NCBI RefSeq assembly: GCF_000178375.1 | Contig: NZ_ADNC01000027.1 | Span: 62,001-126,000 of the forward strand | Length of the DNA: 64,000 nt | Origin: Mycoplasmopsis alligatoris A21JP2 | GTDB lineage: Bacteria; Bacillota_I; Bacilli_A; Mycoplasmatales; Metamycoplasmataceae | Reading direction: 5' to 3' | In this document: positions 44,192 through 56,664 of the stretch, one piece after another | How positions within the stretch are numbered: the first letter of the stretch is position 1 | How the letters are laid out: the number at the start of each line of letters is the position of its first letter | Made by a program: the position numbers and the translations under genes | Notes under the pieces: generated by a model | The model's database searches: none | What the model saw: only the letters and a program-made list of their open reading frames with translations | What the model was told of the DNA's origin: nothing

Positions 44192-47063
44192 GGATGAAGT
44201 AGATACTGCTAAAAAATTATTAGAAGTAGAATTAAAAGAAAGTGAAAGATTACATTTATTACAAACTTCAAAAGAAGCTTTACAAGAATCAATTAAGAAA
44301 GCAACTACTTTAAATAACAAAAAAAATGGTGATGCATATACTGAATTTACTAGATTATTAAATGACGCAATATTAAAAGCAAATAATTCAGTTGCAAGTA
44401 CCAATCCTGATGTATTAATCGAAGCAAAAAAAGAATTAGATAATTCATTAGAAGAAATTTCTTCAAAAATCAGAGTAAAACTCAAAGAATTATTAACTTC
44501 TGAAGTTGCTACTGCTGAACCTATATTAAATTCATTAAATGTTAATGCTGATTACAAAGAAGCGAAAGATAAATTAGAAAAATTAATTAACAAAACAAAA
44601 TCAGATCTTAAAGATGAGTCAAAATTACTTGATGATTTACTTGATGATTTACCTAAATTAAAAGAAGGAATTTTAGAAGCAAATGCATCAAAAATTTCTA
44701 TAGATAAGGAACATTTAGCTAAAAGAGAAGCATTAAATGCTAAGATTAATGAATCTAAAAATTATAGTGATACATTAAAAAACAATGAATCATATAAATC
44801 GTTTAAAGATGAATTAGACAAACTTGTTGTATCGACTGAATCTAAAAAAGATTTAGCAGATAAAACTAAAATCGATTTAGATAACTTACTTGAAGCCCTA
44901 AACACTAAATTAGAAGAAAGCAAGGAAAACAAAGCAAAAATTGATAAAAAAGATGAAATCAAGAAACTGCTTACATCTTCAGAAACCCTTCTGGGTGAAT
45001 TAAAATCTAATTCTGAACATCAAGATATTTACAACGCTTTAAAAGCGGTTGTTGATAATGTTAAGGCTGAATATTTAGACAATGATAAAACACTTACCAA
45101 ACTTGACGGATTATTTACTACTTTAAGCCAATCTTTTGAAGGTGCAAAAACTAAAAAAACTGAAAAAGATGAAGCAATTAAAGTTGTAAATGACAAATTA
45201 ATTGAAACACTTAATGAAACAAATAAATTACTAGAAATATTTGGCAATAAAACTGAATACGCAGAAATTAAAAAGAATTTAGAAAAACAAAAAAATGAAT
45301 CAAAAAGTATATCAACAGATAAAACTAAAACAATTAATGAAATTGAAAAATCATTAGAAAAATTATCTAAAGAGCTTGCTAAAACACAATTAAGTAAAAA
45401 AGTGCTTGACAAAAAAACTGAAATTACAGAAAAACTTAAAGAATCTGGACAATTAGTTACTGAACTATCAAATAATAAAGATTTTGATGCAATAAAAAAT
45501 ACTTTAGATGCAAAAAACAAAGAAATAGCAGATAAAATTAAAGCCGATAAATCATTTGATGAATTAGAAGTTATTTTTAACGATTTAGATGATTCAATAG
45601 ATAAAACTAAACTTGAAAAAGCAAAATTAGAAACTGGTAATAATGCTATAAAAGAATTAATAAAAGCAAAAGTTGATGAAATTAAAGACTTTATTACAAA
45701 GATGCCTTCTATAAGTGATTATGATGTTATAAAAAGTGCGTTAAATCCTTTATCAGCCGAATATGACAAAATAAAAAACGATGTTTCTAAAAATAAACAA
45801 CAATTAACTGAGTTTTTAGAACAAATTAGCACAAAACTAGATAAAGCAAATGAAGATAAAAAAGTCAAAGATGCAGAATTTGTAGCTAAAAAAGCTAGTT
45901 TATCAGAAAAAATTAATGAAGCAAAAACATTTATAGATTTACTACCTGAAAACAAAGATTATACAGAACTAAAATTAACACTTCAAACTTCTTTAGATAA
46001 AGCAAATCAAGATAATGGTAAAGAAAATAACAGCCTTGCTAAACTTGAAGAAATAACCAATTCTTTAAATAGTAAATTAACTGAAGCAAAAACTTCTAAA
46101 GAAGCTAAAGATGAATTGATTAAAGCAGAAAAAGATAAAATCTCTAATAAAGTTTCTGAATTAGATCAATTTATCCAAGGCTTAGGAGAAGATGAAAAAT
46201 ATTCTGAACTTAAAACGAGTTTAAACGAAATTAAAGTTATATCATTAAATAATTCAACTGATAAAACAAAAACGTCAGAAGACCTAAAAGCAGTTTTATC
46301 AAAACTTCAATTAGATATTGAAAAAGCAACTGAATCAAGAAAAGTTATTGATAAAAAAACTGAGTTAGAAGCTGAAATAGTTAAAGCTACTGAATTAGCA
46401 AAAACCTTAGAAGAAAATCTTGACTTTGCAGAAGCTAAAAAAGAATTAAATAACAAATTAAAAGAAACTAATATTGCAAAAGACATAGAAAATATTACTT
46501 CAGCGAAATTAGAGGAATTAATTACTAACCTTAAATCAACATTTGTTTCAGCAACAGCTAAAAAAGAGGCTGCTGAGACTAAATTAGCCCAAACTAAAGC
46601 TAAGATTACTGAGGAGTTAGGAAAAGTTGAACAAACACTGGCTGGAATGCCAAATGTAAGCGACTATGAAACAATTAAAACTTCACTAGAGGCTTTAAAA
46701 ACTGAATGAAATTCAATAAAAGATGTTAAATCAAAAACTAATGAAGAATTAACAACTTTCGCTAATAAACTTAATGAAAAACATCAAGAAGCAAAAACTA
46801 ATAAAAACAACACTGATAAACAATTAGCTAATAAGAAAAAAGAAGTAGAAGAAAAAATTCAAGAAATAACTTCTTATTTATCAGAATTATCTAAAAATGC
46901 AGACTACACCGAGTTTAAATCCATATTAGAATCTGCAAAAAATAAAGCAAGCACTGACAAAGATGTTTTAACAAATTCAATTTCAGACTTAGCTAATATT
47001 TTATCTACAATCACTAGTGCGTTAGAAACAGCAAAAGAAAAACAAAAAGAAAAGATAAATTAA
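44184..47063 (+). CDS. giant coiled-coil surface protein, segment 3
   Basis: About 959 residues continuing the same composition in another frame, starting at LIKDEVDTAKKLLEVELKES. The change from segment 2 is +1 (or two bases missing) and is not at a homopolymer. Modules carry the turn pattern N-x-D-Y/F/H followed by a K..L helix, for example NADYKEAKDKLEKL and NKDYTELKLTLQTSL. One TGA Trp at 46707-46709. It stops at TAA 47061-47063; one extra A in the preceding A-rich stretch would carry on into segment 4. No independent start or promoter is seen, so it belongs to the same gene. Confidence 0.65.
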
Positions 47064-47695
47064 TTGAAGCACAAAAAGATAATTTAAAACAACTTTCAAG
47101 TGCTTTAGCTTTATTGACAACTTCTTTAGAAAATGTTTCGAAATATGAATCACTAAAACCTAGAATAAATAGTATTAAAGAAAAAATAGCTCCACTTACA
47201 GCTTCAAATGTGAAAACAGCTGATGAATTAAAAACTGAATATGAAAAATTAGTTCAAGAATTAGTTGCTGCAACCGAAGAAAAAAATATTATTGACTCAA
47301 AAGAGAAATTAACTCTAAAAATCGAAGAAGCAAAATCATTTTCAAAAGAATTAGATGTTAATACTGATTTTTCGAAAGAAAAACAAAAATTAGAAGCTAA
47401 AATTACTGAAACATCTAATTTAAAAGATGCAAATGACAATACATCAACAAAAATTTTAGAATTACACAAACAATTAGATGATGCAATAAAAGCAGTTAAA
47501 GATTCTAAAGAGGAAATTTTAAAACAACATAATGTTGTTAAAGACAATATTCAAAATGAACTTGTAAAAGTTGATGAATTGTTAAAAACTTTACCTACAA
47601 ATAGTGATTATGAAACTATAAAATCTACATTAACTACCTTAAAAGAAGAAACAATTAAGAATAAAAACTTACAATCTAAACAAAAGAAGAACTAG
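47054..47695 (+). CDS. giant coiled-coil surface protein, segment 4
   Basis: About 213 residues in the frame after a one-base (-1) break, with modules KYESLKPRINSIKEK, NTDFSKEKQKLEAKI and NSDYETIKSTLTTL. It ends at TAG 47693-47695. Restoring one A near 47680 would give S-K-T-K-E-E-L-D, the phrase seen in sister modules (for example SKEELIASL and TKEELKTLL), so the break is very likely a single-base loss. Confidence 0.6.
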   Translation, partial: DKLIEAQKDNLKQLSSALALLTTSLENVSKYESLKPRINSIKEKIAPLTASNVKTADELKTEYEKLVQELVAATEEKNIIDSKEKLTLKIEEAKSFSKELDVNTDFSKEKQKLEAKITETSNLKDANDNTSTKILELHKQLDDAIKAVKDSKEEILKQHNVVKDNIQNELVKVDELLKTLPTNSDYETIKSTLTTLKEETIKNKNLQSKQKKN

Positions 47696-50600
47696 ATACA
47701 CTGTTAGAAAAAGTTAAAAACGATTTAAAAGATGAAATAACTAAAAAATCAGCACTAGACCAAGAAATACAAACAAAGAAAAACATCATAAATCAAAAAG
47801 TTGAAGAAATTAAAGAATATATTAATTCTGATTTATCGCTTCATCGTGATTACGCTTCAATTAAGACTGAGTTAGAAGAAGCAATTAAAACTTGACCCGC
47901 TGCTAAAGAAAATGTAGAAAAAACAAAAACAGAATTAGATGAAATTTTAGATACGTTTACTAAAAAATTAGCAAAAGCAAAAAGTGATAAAGAAAATGTA
48001 TCTGTTGAGATTTCTAAATTAAAGGAGCAACTTCAAGAAAAAATTACAGCTACACAAACGTTACTAGAAAAATCAAAAAACAATAACGATTATGCTGAAG
48101 TTAAAACACATTTAGAAGAAGCACTACAAACAGCTAATGAAGTAAAATCAAGTGATACTAAAACCAAGGATGAATTAAAAGCTTCAATATCTAAGCTTGA
48201 AGAAGTTTATCAAGCACAAAATGTTTTATATGAAGCCAAAAAAGCTTTAATTGATGAACAAAAACAAAAAGTTAAAGAAAAAATTACAGAGGTAGAAAAT
48301 TTTGTTAAATCATTAAATAATGATGAAAAGTACAAAGATTTAACTTTAATTTTAAACGCTATTAAAGAAACGGCAAAAAATCATTTAATGGATGAAACTA
48401 GAACTGCTGAAAAATATAAATCACCTACTTTAGAAGCTTTAAGTAAAGGATTAAAAAATATGCAAGACAGAAAAGCAATAATTGATCAAACAGAAATTTT
48501 AAACGAGACAATTGCTAAAGCTAAAAAACTTGATAGTGAATTAGCTATTAATGCTGAATTTAATAATTTAAAAATTGCTTTAAAAGAAAAAATAGATCAA
48601 ACAAATAGTGAAAAAACAACTGACACTGCAAACTTAGAAATATTAAAAGAACTAAACACAACATTAGAAGCTTTAATTCAATCAACAACTAAATCCAAAG
48701 AATCATTAGAACATGCGCAAGAAGCTGTAAGAGTAAAAATAACTGGAAAAGTTTCTGAAGTATCTACATTTTTAGAAAGCATTTCAAAAACACATCCAGA
48801 CTATAATTCAATAAAAAATGAATTAGAAGAAATTGCTAGTTCATGAAATAATGAAAAAGCAGATAAATCTAAAACAAGTGGACAATTAACTACAAAATTA
48901 GCAGATGTTGAAGCTAAATTTGCAAAAGCTAAAGAAAATAAAACAAATTTAGATAAAGAATTAAAAACACTTAAACAAAAATTAGACGAAAAAATAAAAG
49001 AAGTTACACAATTTAATTCTAATATTAATGCTAACACTGATTATAAAACCATTAAAGATACTTTAATTGCATCAATAAACACTGCAACCAAGATTAAAGA
49101 AAATAATGATGAATCAAAAGTTAACATACAAAAGGCCTTAGAAACATTAACTACTTCACACAATGAACAAAAAGCATTATATGAAACTACTAAAGGCAAA
49201 ATAGATGCTGAAAAACTTAAAATAACTAATAAATTAGCAGAAGTAGAAGAATTTTTAAACGAAATTGGTGGGCAAGATAAATATAAAGTTCTAGAGTTGA
49301 TAATTAAAACATTAAAATCACAAGCTAGCACTGATAGCAATAATGATTTATTACCATTAACCGATCTAGAAAAATCATTTACAAACTTAAGTGATGCATT
49401 AAACGCAGTTAAGGATAGAAAAACAATAATCGATAATATCACGTTATTAGAAGAAAAATTATCCGAAGCTACTCAACTAACTGAATCAATGAAAGAAAAC
49501 TCAGATTTTAGTGAAGCCGCTGAAACCCTTAAACAAAAAGTGGAATCTACAAGAAATTCTATAAATGACGCGGATTCTAATAAATTAAATGAACTAAAAA
49601 TAGATTTAGAAAATTCTATTAACACTGCTAAACAAGCAAAATTAGCTAAAGAAAATGAACATGAAGCTATAAGAACACAAATAAATCAAAAAGTAACAGA
49701 AATTTCAACATTTATAAAAGAAGAATGAGCTTCTTACAAAGATTTTGCTGCAATTAAATCTGATTTAGACAATATAGTAAAATCTTGGGAAACAGCAAAA
49801 GTTGATAAAACAAAAACAAAATCTCAATTAGAAGTGTTGTTGCAAGAGTTTATACAAAAACTAGAACAATCTAGAACCAATAAATTAAACAAAGATAAAG
49901 AAGTTTCTAGTGCAAGAAATAAATTAACTGTAGAAATTGCAAAAGTACAAGAATTATCAAACGGAATTAATACAAATCCTGATTACCAAACGGTAAAACA
50001 AAAATTAGTAGAAGTTCTAGGAGCATCTAATGCAATTAAAGATGACAAAACAAAAACCATTGAAGAAATTAATGCAGGATTAGAAGCTCTAAAACAGTCA
50101 CATAATACGCAAAAACAAGCTCTAGAGGCAGCAAAACAAGCCATAAATAGTGAAAAAGAAAAGTTGGTGGCTGAATTAGAAAAAGTTAATAACTTTATAA
50201 CAACATTAGAAAATAATGAAAAATACAACACATTAAAAGATGTATTAAACAACGCAAAAACTAAACCTACTGCAGATTCAAAAGATGAAACAAAATCTAA
50301 AGAAGAATTAATAGCATCATTACAAGCTATTACAAGTGCATTAAACGACGCTAAAGAAAGCAAGAATCAAGTAGATGAAAAATTAACTTTAAATGAACAA
50401 ATAACATTAGTAGAAAAAATGATTACTTCATTAGAATCTAATGATGATTACTTAACAAATAAACAAAAATTACAAGCAAAATTAGATTCAGTAAAAGAAG
50501 AAAAAGATAAACCTAGCATTTCTTCTGAAAACCTAAAAAAATTGTCAAATGAATTAAAAGAAGCATTACAAACTTCAAAATCTGAAAAAGCAGCAACTGA

Positions 50601-53499
50601 TGCTTTATTAACTACAGCAAGAGGTAATTTAGATAACAAAATAACCGAAGCAAACAGCACATTAACTTCATTATTAACAAACACTGATTATGCTGTTGCA
50701 AAATCTAAATTAACTAGTGCAATAGATGAAGCTAAAGCAACAAAAGAAAATAATTCTAAATCTAAAGCAGAATTAGAAACTGCTCTACAAACTTTAACAA
50801 ATAAAATTAAAGAAGCAACAGATGCTAAAACTGAAAAAGATAGATTAATAGCAGAAGAAAAAGCCAAAATAGATAAAAAAATACAAGAAAGTAAAGATAA
50901 ACTAACTGAATTCAATGCTAATCCAGATTATGCTACTCTTAAAAAAGAATTAAAACAAGCAAACAGTAAAGCAAAAGAAGATAAAGATGTTGCTAATACA
51001 TCAGTTACTAAATTAACTGAAATATTGAGCACTCTAGACACTAAATTAAAAGATGTTACATCTCAATTAAATGATAAAAAACAAGCTATTACAAGTTCTC
51101 TAAACACTTTAAAAGCATCTATTGAAGTCGCACAAGGCGTTTTAGATAATTTAAAAACAAATAATGATTATGCTGCAACTAAACAAAAATTAGAACAAGA
51201 GATTGCAAAAGCTAAAGTCGGAACCGATACAATGTCTAAAGATGAATTAGATAAATTAAACGCAGCTCTTGCAAGCAAAACAGAGTCATATAAAGCAGAA
51301 AAAACTGTTATAGACAAAAAATTAAAACAGGCAAAAAGCTCTTTAGATGAAGAAATCAAGAAAGTTGATTCATTAAATACAACAATTAATGCAAATACTG
51401 ATTTTGCCGTTATTAAATCTTCTTTAAGTGATTTAAAAACGACAGCTACACAATTTAAAGATAATTCAAGTAAAACAGAACAAGAATTAAAAACCGAAAC
51501 TCAAAGAGTAAAAGATGAGTTACAAAAACAACAAGGATTACTTGATGCTGCTAAAGAACTTATTAAACAACAACAAAAGTTAATTAATAATAAATTAGAA
51601 GAAGTAGAACCGTTATTAAGTCAATTAGGTAATGAAGATAAATATACTTCTATTAAACAAAAATTACAAACTGCTAAAGATAATGCAACGAATAATATAG
51701 ATGTTGATACAAAAACAAAAGAAGAGTTAAAAACATTATTATCTGAATTAAATTCTGCATATACAACTGCTAAAAATGAAAAAGTTAAGGTTGATGAAAG
51801 ACTTAATCTAGAAGCCAAAATAAAAGAGGCAGATGATTTAGTTCAATTATTATCTACAAATAACGATTATTCAGCAGAAAAAACTAAATTAACAAACGTT
51901 TTAAATCCTATTAAAACTTCTAAAGATGATACAACTAAATCACTTGAAGAATTAAAAGAATTTGCAAACCAATTAAATAATGCTATAGCAAATGCTAAAG
52001 GTGAAAAAGACAAAGTTGATAAGTTATTACAAGCTGCAAAAGATAAAATTACAGCCAAAATCGAAGAATCAAACAAGATTGTTACATCGTTACAAGCAAA
52101 TACTGACTTTACTACATTAAAGGATGCTTTAGTTAAAGCAAACGATAAAGCAAAAGAAGATTCACACATACCTTCAAAAACTCAAGTAGACCTAAAAGCA
52201 ATTTTAGATACTTTAACTAGTGAAATGGAAAAAGCTATTGAGGGTAAAGCAAAAGCTGAAAAATTAATTAGTGACGAAAAACAAAAAATAGATACTAAAT
52301 TAAGTGAGGTTACAAACTTTTTAAAAGAATTTAATCAAAATCCTGATTATACTGATTTAAAAACAGAATTGAATAATGCTCACTCAACAGCAGACACTTC
52401 AAAAAAAACACCAAATTTACCTGTTTCTAAATTAACAGAAATTCTAAATAAATTAGAATCTAAATTTAATGAACTAAAACCTCAATTAACAAATAAAAAA
52501 CAAGATGTACAAAATTCATTAAGTACTTTAAATGCCTCAATATCTACAGCTAGACAATTTGATGATTCTTTAAACTCAAACACTTCTTATATTTCTACTA
52601 AACAAAAACTAGTAGAACCTTTAAAAAATGCAAAAGAAAACAATAACGATTCCACAACAAAAGCTAAATTAGATGATTTAAAATCTAAACTAGATGCTGA
52701 AGTCCAAAGATTAAAAACAGAAAAAGCAGTTATAGATAAAGAAATTCAAGAATTAAGAGACAAAATTACTGAAGTTAACGAAAAATCTAAGAATTTCTGA
52801 ATTAATAAGGTAGATAAAAAAGTATCAAAGCATTTATATACCGATTTTAAACAACTAATGGTTGATAGGTTTAACCGAACAAATACTAAATTAAGCAATC
52901 AATCTCTTTCTGTTGATTCATTAAAAGAATTATTTCAAACAATTAATGATGCTTATAATAAAGATATGAATAAATATGCAGAAATAACTCCTGAAACATT
53001 AAAAGAAGCTGAAAAAATAGAAGAAATCATAATTAATGAGTATTATTCTAAAAAAAGCGAATTTAAAACAAGTGATAAAGTTAAAATGTTTCATAATAAA
53101 TTGTCAAGTTTATATGAAAAAATGTTTAATACAATTCTAAAAAATAAAAATTTATACATTAGCCTGAAATCAAAATATATAAATAAAGCTAAAAATAGAC
53201 CATCAAATGGTCAAATAAATGATTTTACTACAGTAAAAAATCTATTTAATGATTTATATGTAGTCGATAATAATAAAAAAATATTTATTGCAGATTTATT
53301 CATAAAAGAAACATTTGATGTTCCAAATGAAATTTTATTAAGATTTACATTTTACTTTAACTTAACAACTTATAACAACAGTGGTTCAGAGAAAACAAGT
53401 ATTATATTAATTACAAAAGGGTTTGATTATGCATATAAAATTATGGAAGGATATACAATCAATTACTCAGACCATCCATTGTTTATAGAAGCTAATTAA
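47686..53499 (+). CDS. giant coiled-coil surface protein, C-terminal segment
   Basis: About 1,937 residues in one frame with TGA as Trp. Some twenty modules of about 78-80 residues, each marked by an N-(P/T/N)-D-Y-like turn: HRDYASIKTEL, NNDYAEVKTHL, HPDYNSIKNEL, NTDYKTIKDTL, NPDYQTVKQKL, NTDYAVAKSKL, NPDYATLKKEL, NPDYTDLKTEL and others. Long heptad-like Lys/Glu/Leu stretches predict coiled coil or helical bundles. The last 230 residues differ: a more globular domain with SKHLYTDFKQLMVDRF and RFTFYFNLTTYNNSG. There is no C-terminal membrane helix or sorting signal, so anchoring must be by the N terminus. Ends at TAA followed by a strong terminator. Confidence 0.7.
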
Positions 53500-53510
53500 T
53501 CCAAAAAATT

Positions 53511-53542
53511 CAATCAATTACAATTGTAATTGGTTGTTTTTT
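53511..53542 (+). terminator. terminator after the giant gene
   Basis: Stem CAATCAATTACA with TGTAATTGGTTG (one G-U pair), two-base loop, followed by seven T. Confidence 0.9.
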
Positions 53543-53581
53543 TAAATAGTTAAATAATAAAATTAGTTATATAATAAGCAC

Positions 53582-54400
53582 ATGAAAAATTTAAAAGAAA
53601 CATTATTTGATTTTATGTCTTCATGAGAAAAGAAACAAAAAGTCTTTTTACTTGTAGGAATTGTTATGCTAGTCTTAACACTAACAGTTACAATATTGGA
53701 CTTTTACGCTTTTTCAGAAAGACTCTATGCTAAAGTAGACAATTCAGAAGTAATAAGCTTTTTAAGAGAAAAAAACATTATACCTTCTGCATTAGCTACA
53801 ATATGAAGAAGTACATTAACATTTACAAGTATAAGTAATTATTTATTGGCAATAAACTTTATTATTTATCCTTTTTATTGAAAAAACAAAAAAACACAAT
53901 CGTTTTTATTTGTGTCAATGACATGAATATCAATTACATTTATTGTGTTTTGAGCATTAATTTCATGAAATGGAAATTCATGAAAGAGAGTAGATTCAAG
54001 TATTAAAAGTATTATTGTTCATGTAGTTAATCCTATGATTGCATATATTATGTTTATATTTGTTAGAAAAGATTTTAGCTTGTCTAAAAAAGCAATAATA
54101 CTAAGTAGTTTACTTGTATTAGGATACTTTATATTTGCACTTATTGCTTTTAGTGCAACACATAAATATGCAAATTTACCTGATCCTCAAACTACTAAAG
54201 ATGTATATGACGCTGCAGATATAACAATATACAAATTCCTAAATCCTATAAATCCTTTATTTTATAAAGGGCAAAACATATTTGTACAAATTATTTTAAA
54301 CATCCTATTATTAATAGGAGCCAGTGTATTACCACCAGTTTTAGGACTTGGACTTAAACTTATTTATAGACTACCATGAAGAAAAAACAAAGAAAATTAA
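53582..54400 (+). CDS. conserved mycoplasma-type multi-pass membrane protein, unknown function
   Basis: 272 residues with about six hydrophobic helices: VFLLVGIVMLVLTLTV, a helix near SNYLLAINFIIYPFYW, MTWISITFIVFWALISW, HVVNPMIAYIMFIFV, AIILSSLLVLGYFIF and the last near ILLLIGASVLPPVLG. The His in HVVNPMIA and the general layout recall the Pr6Pr/FAR-17a type of membrane protein, but this is only a hint. Short charged ends, cytoplasmic. Many TGA Trp codons. No clear ribosome binding site. Function not known to me. Confidence 0.75.
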
Positions 54401-54415
54401 TTTCTTTGTTTTTTA
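54386..54415. terminator. bidirectional terminator overlapping the membrane protein stop
   Basis: Perfect 10-bp stem AACAAAGAAA (54386-54395) with TTTCTTTGTT (54401-54410), loop ATTAA containing the stop codon, followed by T run. Confidence 0.85.
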
Positions 54416-54429
54416 TTACTTTTAATTTA

Positions 54430-54750
54430 TTAAGCTATGACCAAGTCAAAATTGGTAATTTTAGTTTTTAAAAATTCTTGGAATTCTTTTAGATTAGATT
54501 CTGATAAATTTAGATTCTCTCAATTACTTAAAACTATTTTTTCTAGATCAAATCTTAATTGATATTTGTTTTTTTCTAGAAAAAATAATAAATCTTCCAT
54601 AAATCATTCGTTGTATTGCTGAGTATATTTTATATCTCTAAGCATCTTACCTAATGAAATATAAAAGACTCTGTTTTCAAAATTAGTGATCATAAAAGTA
54701 AAAGATAAGTCTAGATCTTGTGAACTTTTTGTTTGAAACTGATTAATCAT
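54430..54750 (-). CDS. small hypothetical protein downstream of serS
   Basis: 106 residues, two of them UGA-coded Trp. Sequence features: FTFMITNFENRVFYIS, a helix FMEDLLFFLEKNKYQ, and a Lys/Glu-rich end NLKEFQEFLKTKI. No signal or membrane helix. The ATG immediately follows the serS stop with no gap, so it is translated after serS on the same message. I do not recognise the family. Confidence 0.7.
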
Positions 54751-56019
54751 TTATTTAATTACCTCTAAACCGTTCATATAAGGAATTAGTACTTTAGGCA
54801 CTGTAATTGAACCATCTTCATTTTGATAATTTTCTAAAATAGATGCAATGATTCTATCTATAGCTAAACCAGATCCATTCATAGTATGTGCATATTGAGT
54901 AGCGTTGTTTTGATCTCTATATCTAATCATTCCTCTACGCGCTTGAAAGTCTCCCATGTAACTTATACTTGATACTTCACGGTATTTTATTTCACTTGGT
55001 AATCATAATTCTAAATCGATAGTTTTACGAGCGCTAAAACCTAAATCCCCAGTGCATAATAATAATTCACGAAACGGTATTTCAAGTTTAACCAAAACAT
55101 CTTTAGCATCTTCAACCATTTTTTCATATTCACTAATAGCGTCTTGTTCACTTGTTATTTTTACTAGTTCTACTTTTTTAAACTGATGATTTCGAATTAT
55201 TCCTCTTGTATCTTTACCTGAGCTACCTGCTTCAGATCTAAAACATTCAGTAAACGCTGTAAATGCTAAAGGTTTTGATAAATCAACAATTTCATCGTTA
55301 TAAATATTTGTCAAAGGAACTTCAGCAGTAGGAATTAAATATAAATTAGATGATTCTAAGAAGAATAAATCTTCTTTAAATTTAGGTAATTGACCAGTTC
55401 CAAAAAGCATTTTATCTTTTACTAAAACTGGAGGTAAAATTTCTTCATATCCTTTAGTTTCATGCAGATCTAACATAAAATTCATTAGCGCTCTAACTAA
55501 TTTAGCACCTTTATTTTTATATAAAACAAATCTAGATCCTGACATTTTAACAGCACGTTCTAAATCAAACAAATCAAGCTCTTTAGCTATTTCATAATGA
55601 GGTTTTTTACCTGAAACTAAACCTCTTCCTAAATGATCATAAGTCTTAATTACTTTGTTCATTAATTCATCTTTACCAACAGGAATTTCATCTAATGGTA
55701 AGTTAGGTATATAACTTAATAATTCTGTAATTTGTGAATTTAATTCATTAGCTTCTGCATTTGCTTGATTTTGAATTTCTTTTACTTGCGCTATTTCCTT
55801 TTTTAACTTGTCTATAGCGCTTTTGTCATTTTTATAAATACCAAATTCTTTTGATAATTTTGCTAATTGTGCACTAAGTGATTGCGCATGTGACATGATT
55901 GCGCCACGCTTTTTTCCTAGCTCTAAAATCTTTTCAAACTTATCTAAATCATTGTTACGATTAATTAATGATTGTCTTATTTTTACTTCATTTTCTAATA
56001 TAAATTTTATGTTAAGCAT
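54751..56019 (-). CDS. serS: seryl-tRNA synthetase
   Basis: 422-residue class II synthetase charging tRNA-Ser. N-terminal coiled-coil arm (about 30-100) that grips the long variable arm, then the catalytic domain with [19 protein letters not shown], the serine-site TAEVPLTN, motif 2 [13 protein letters not shown] and motif 3 [24 protein letters not shown] lies before the ATG at a normal distance. A TGA Trp codon joins the two halves near 54995. Divergent from rpmH. Confidence 0.98.
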
Positions 56020-56139
56020 TTTGCCTCCAATAGTAATTAAAATTATATTACAAAAGGTATTTTTATACTAAATAATTAATTACAAAAAACCAAGAAATAA
56101 TGTATTTTAAAATAAAAGCACTAAAAATTATTTTTTTTG

Positions 56140-56145
56140 TATAAT
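56140..56145 (+). promoter_or_regulatory. -10 element of the rpmH-rnpA-yidC operon
   Basis: Perfect TATAAT, 34 bases before the rpmH ATG, with AAGGAGG (56168-56174) just before the start. No clear -35. Confidence 0.6.
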
Positions 56146-56179
56146 TTAAAAGCACTTATTAATAAACAAGGAGGCAATA

Positions 56180-56326
56180 ATGAGTAAAAGAACATTCCAA
56201 CCAAACAAGCGTAAACATGCTAAAGTTCATGGATTTAGAGCAAGAATGAAAACCGCTAATGGAAGAAAAGTTTTAGCCGCTAGAAGAGCTAAAGGTAGAA
56301 AACAATTAACAGTATCTGATAAATAA
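56180..56326 (+). CDS. rpmH: 50S ribosomal protein L34
   Basis: 48-residue, highly basic protein of the large subunit. Seen: [20 protein letters not shown], the hallmark of L34, then [18 protein letters not shown]. Too short for most ORF screens. The stop overlaps the rnpA ATG by one base. Confidence 0.98.
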   Translation: MSKRTFQPNKRKHAKVHGFRARMKTANGRKVLAARRAKGRKQLTVSDK

Positions 56327-56664
56327 TGAAAAAACAATATCGTCTACAAAAAAATTGAGAATTTAATGACTTGATTAGAAGGAATAAACAATTTTCAAAC
56401 AATTTTTTGGTTGCATATTATCAAAAAGCAGACTCTTTAAAAGTAGGAATTACTGTTCCTAAAAAGTTTGCTAATGCAGTATGGCGAAATTATTACAAAA
56501 GACAATTAAGAGCAATTATTCATCAAGCGAATATTTATGAACTTAATTATCATTTTGTTTTTATTGTTCGAAAAGAATTTTTAAATGCAGACTTTGCACT
56601 TAAAAAAGAATCTATACAAAAAATGTTAGAGAAGTTTAAGAATGAATCAAAAAAGATCAAATAA
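56326..56664 (+). CDS. rnpA: ribonuclease P protein component
   Basis: 112-residue protein cofactor of RNase P, which trims the 5' leader of pre-tRNAs. Seen: an aromatic N-terminal cleft region with FSNNFLVAYY, GITVPKKFANAV and the RNR-type motif WRNYYKRQLR. Starts on the rpmH stop and overlaps yidC by 23 bases, a compact operon. Confidence 0.95.

Noticed and set aside
47700-52700. Repeats that might be a CRISPR array or DNA satellite
   Set aside because: The periodicity is at protein level with diverged DNA; no identical short repeats with regular spacers exist.
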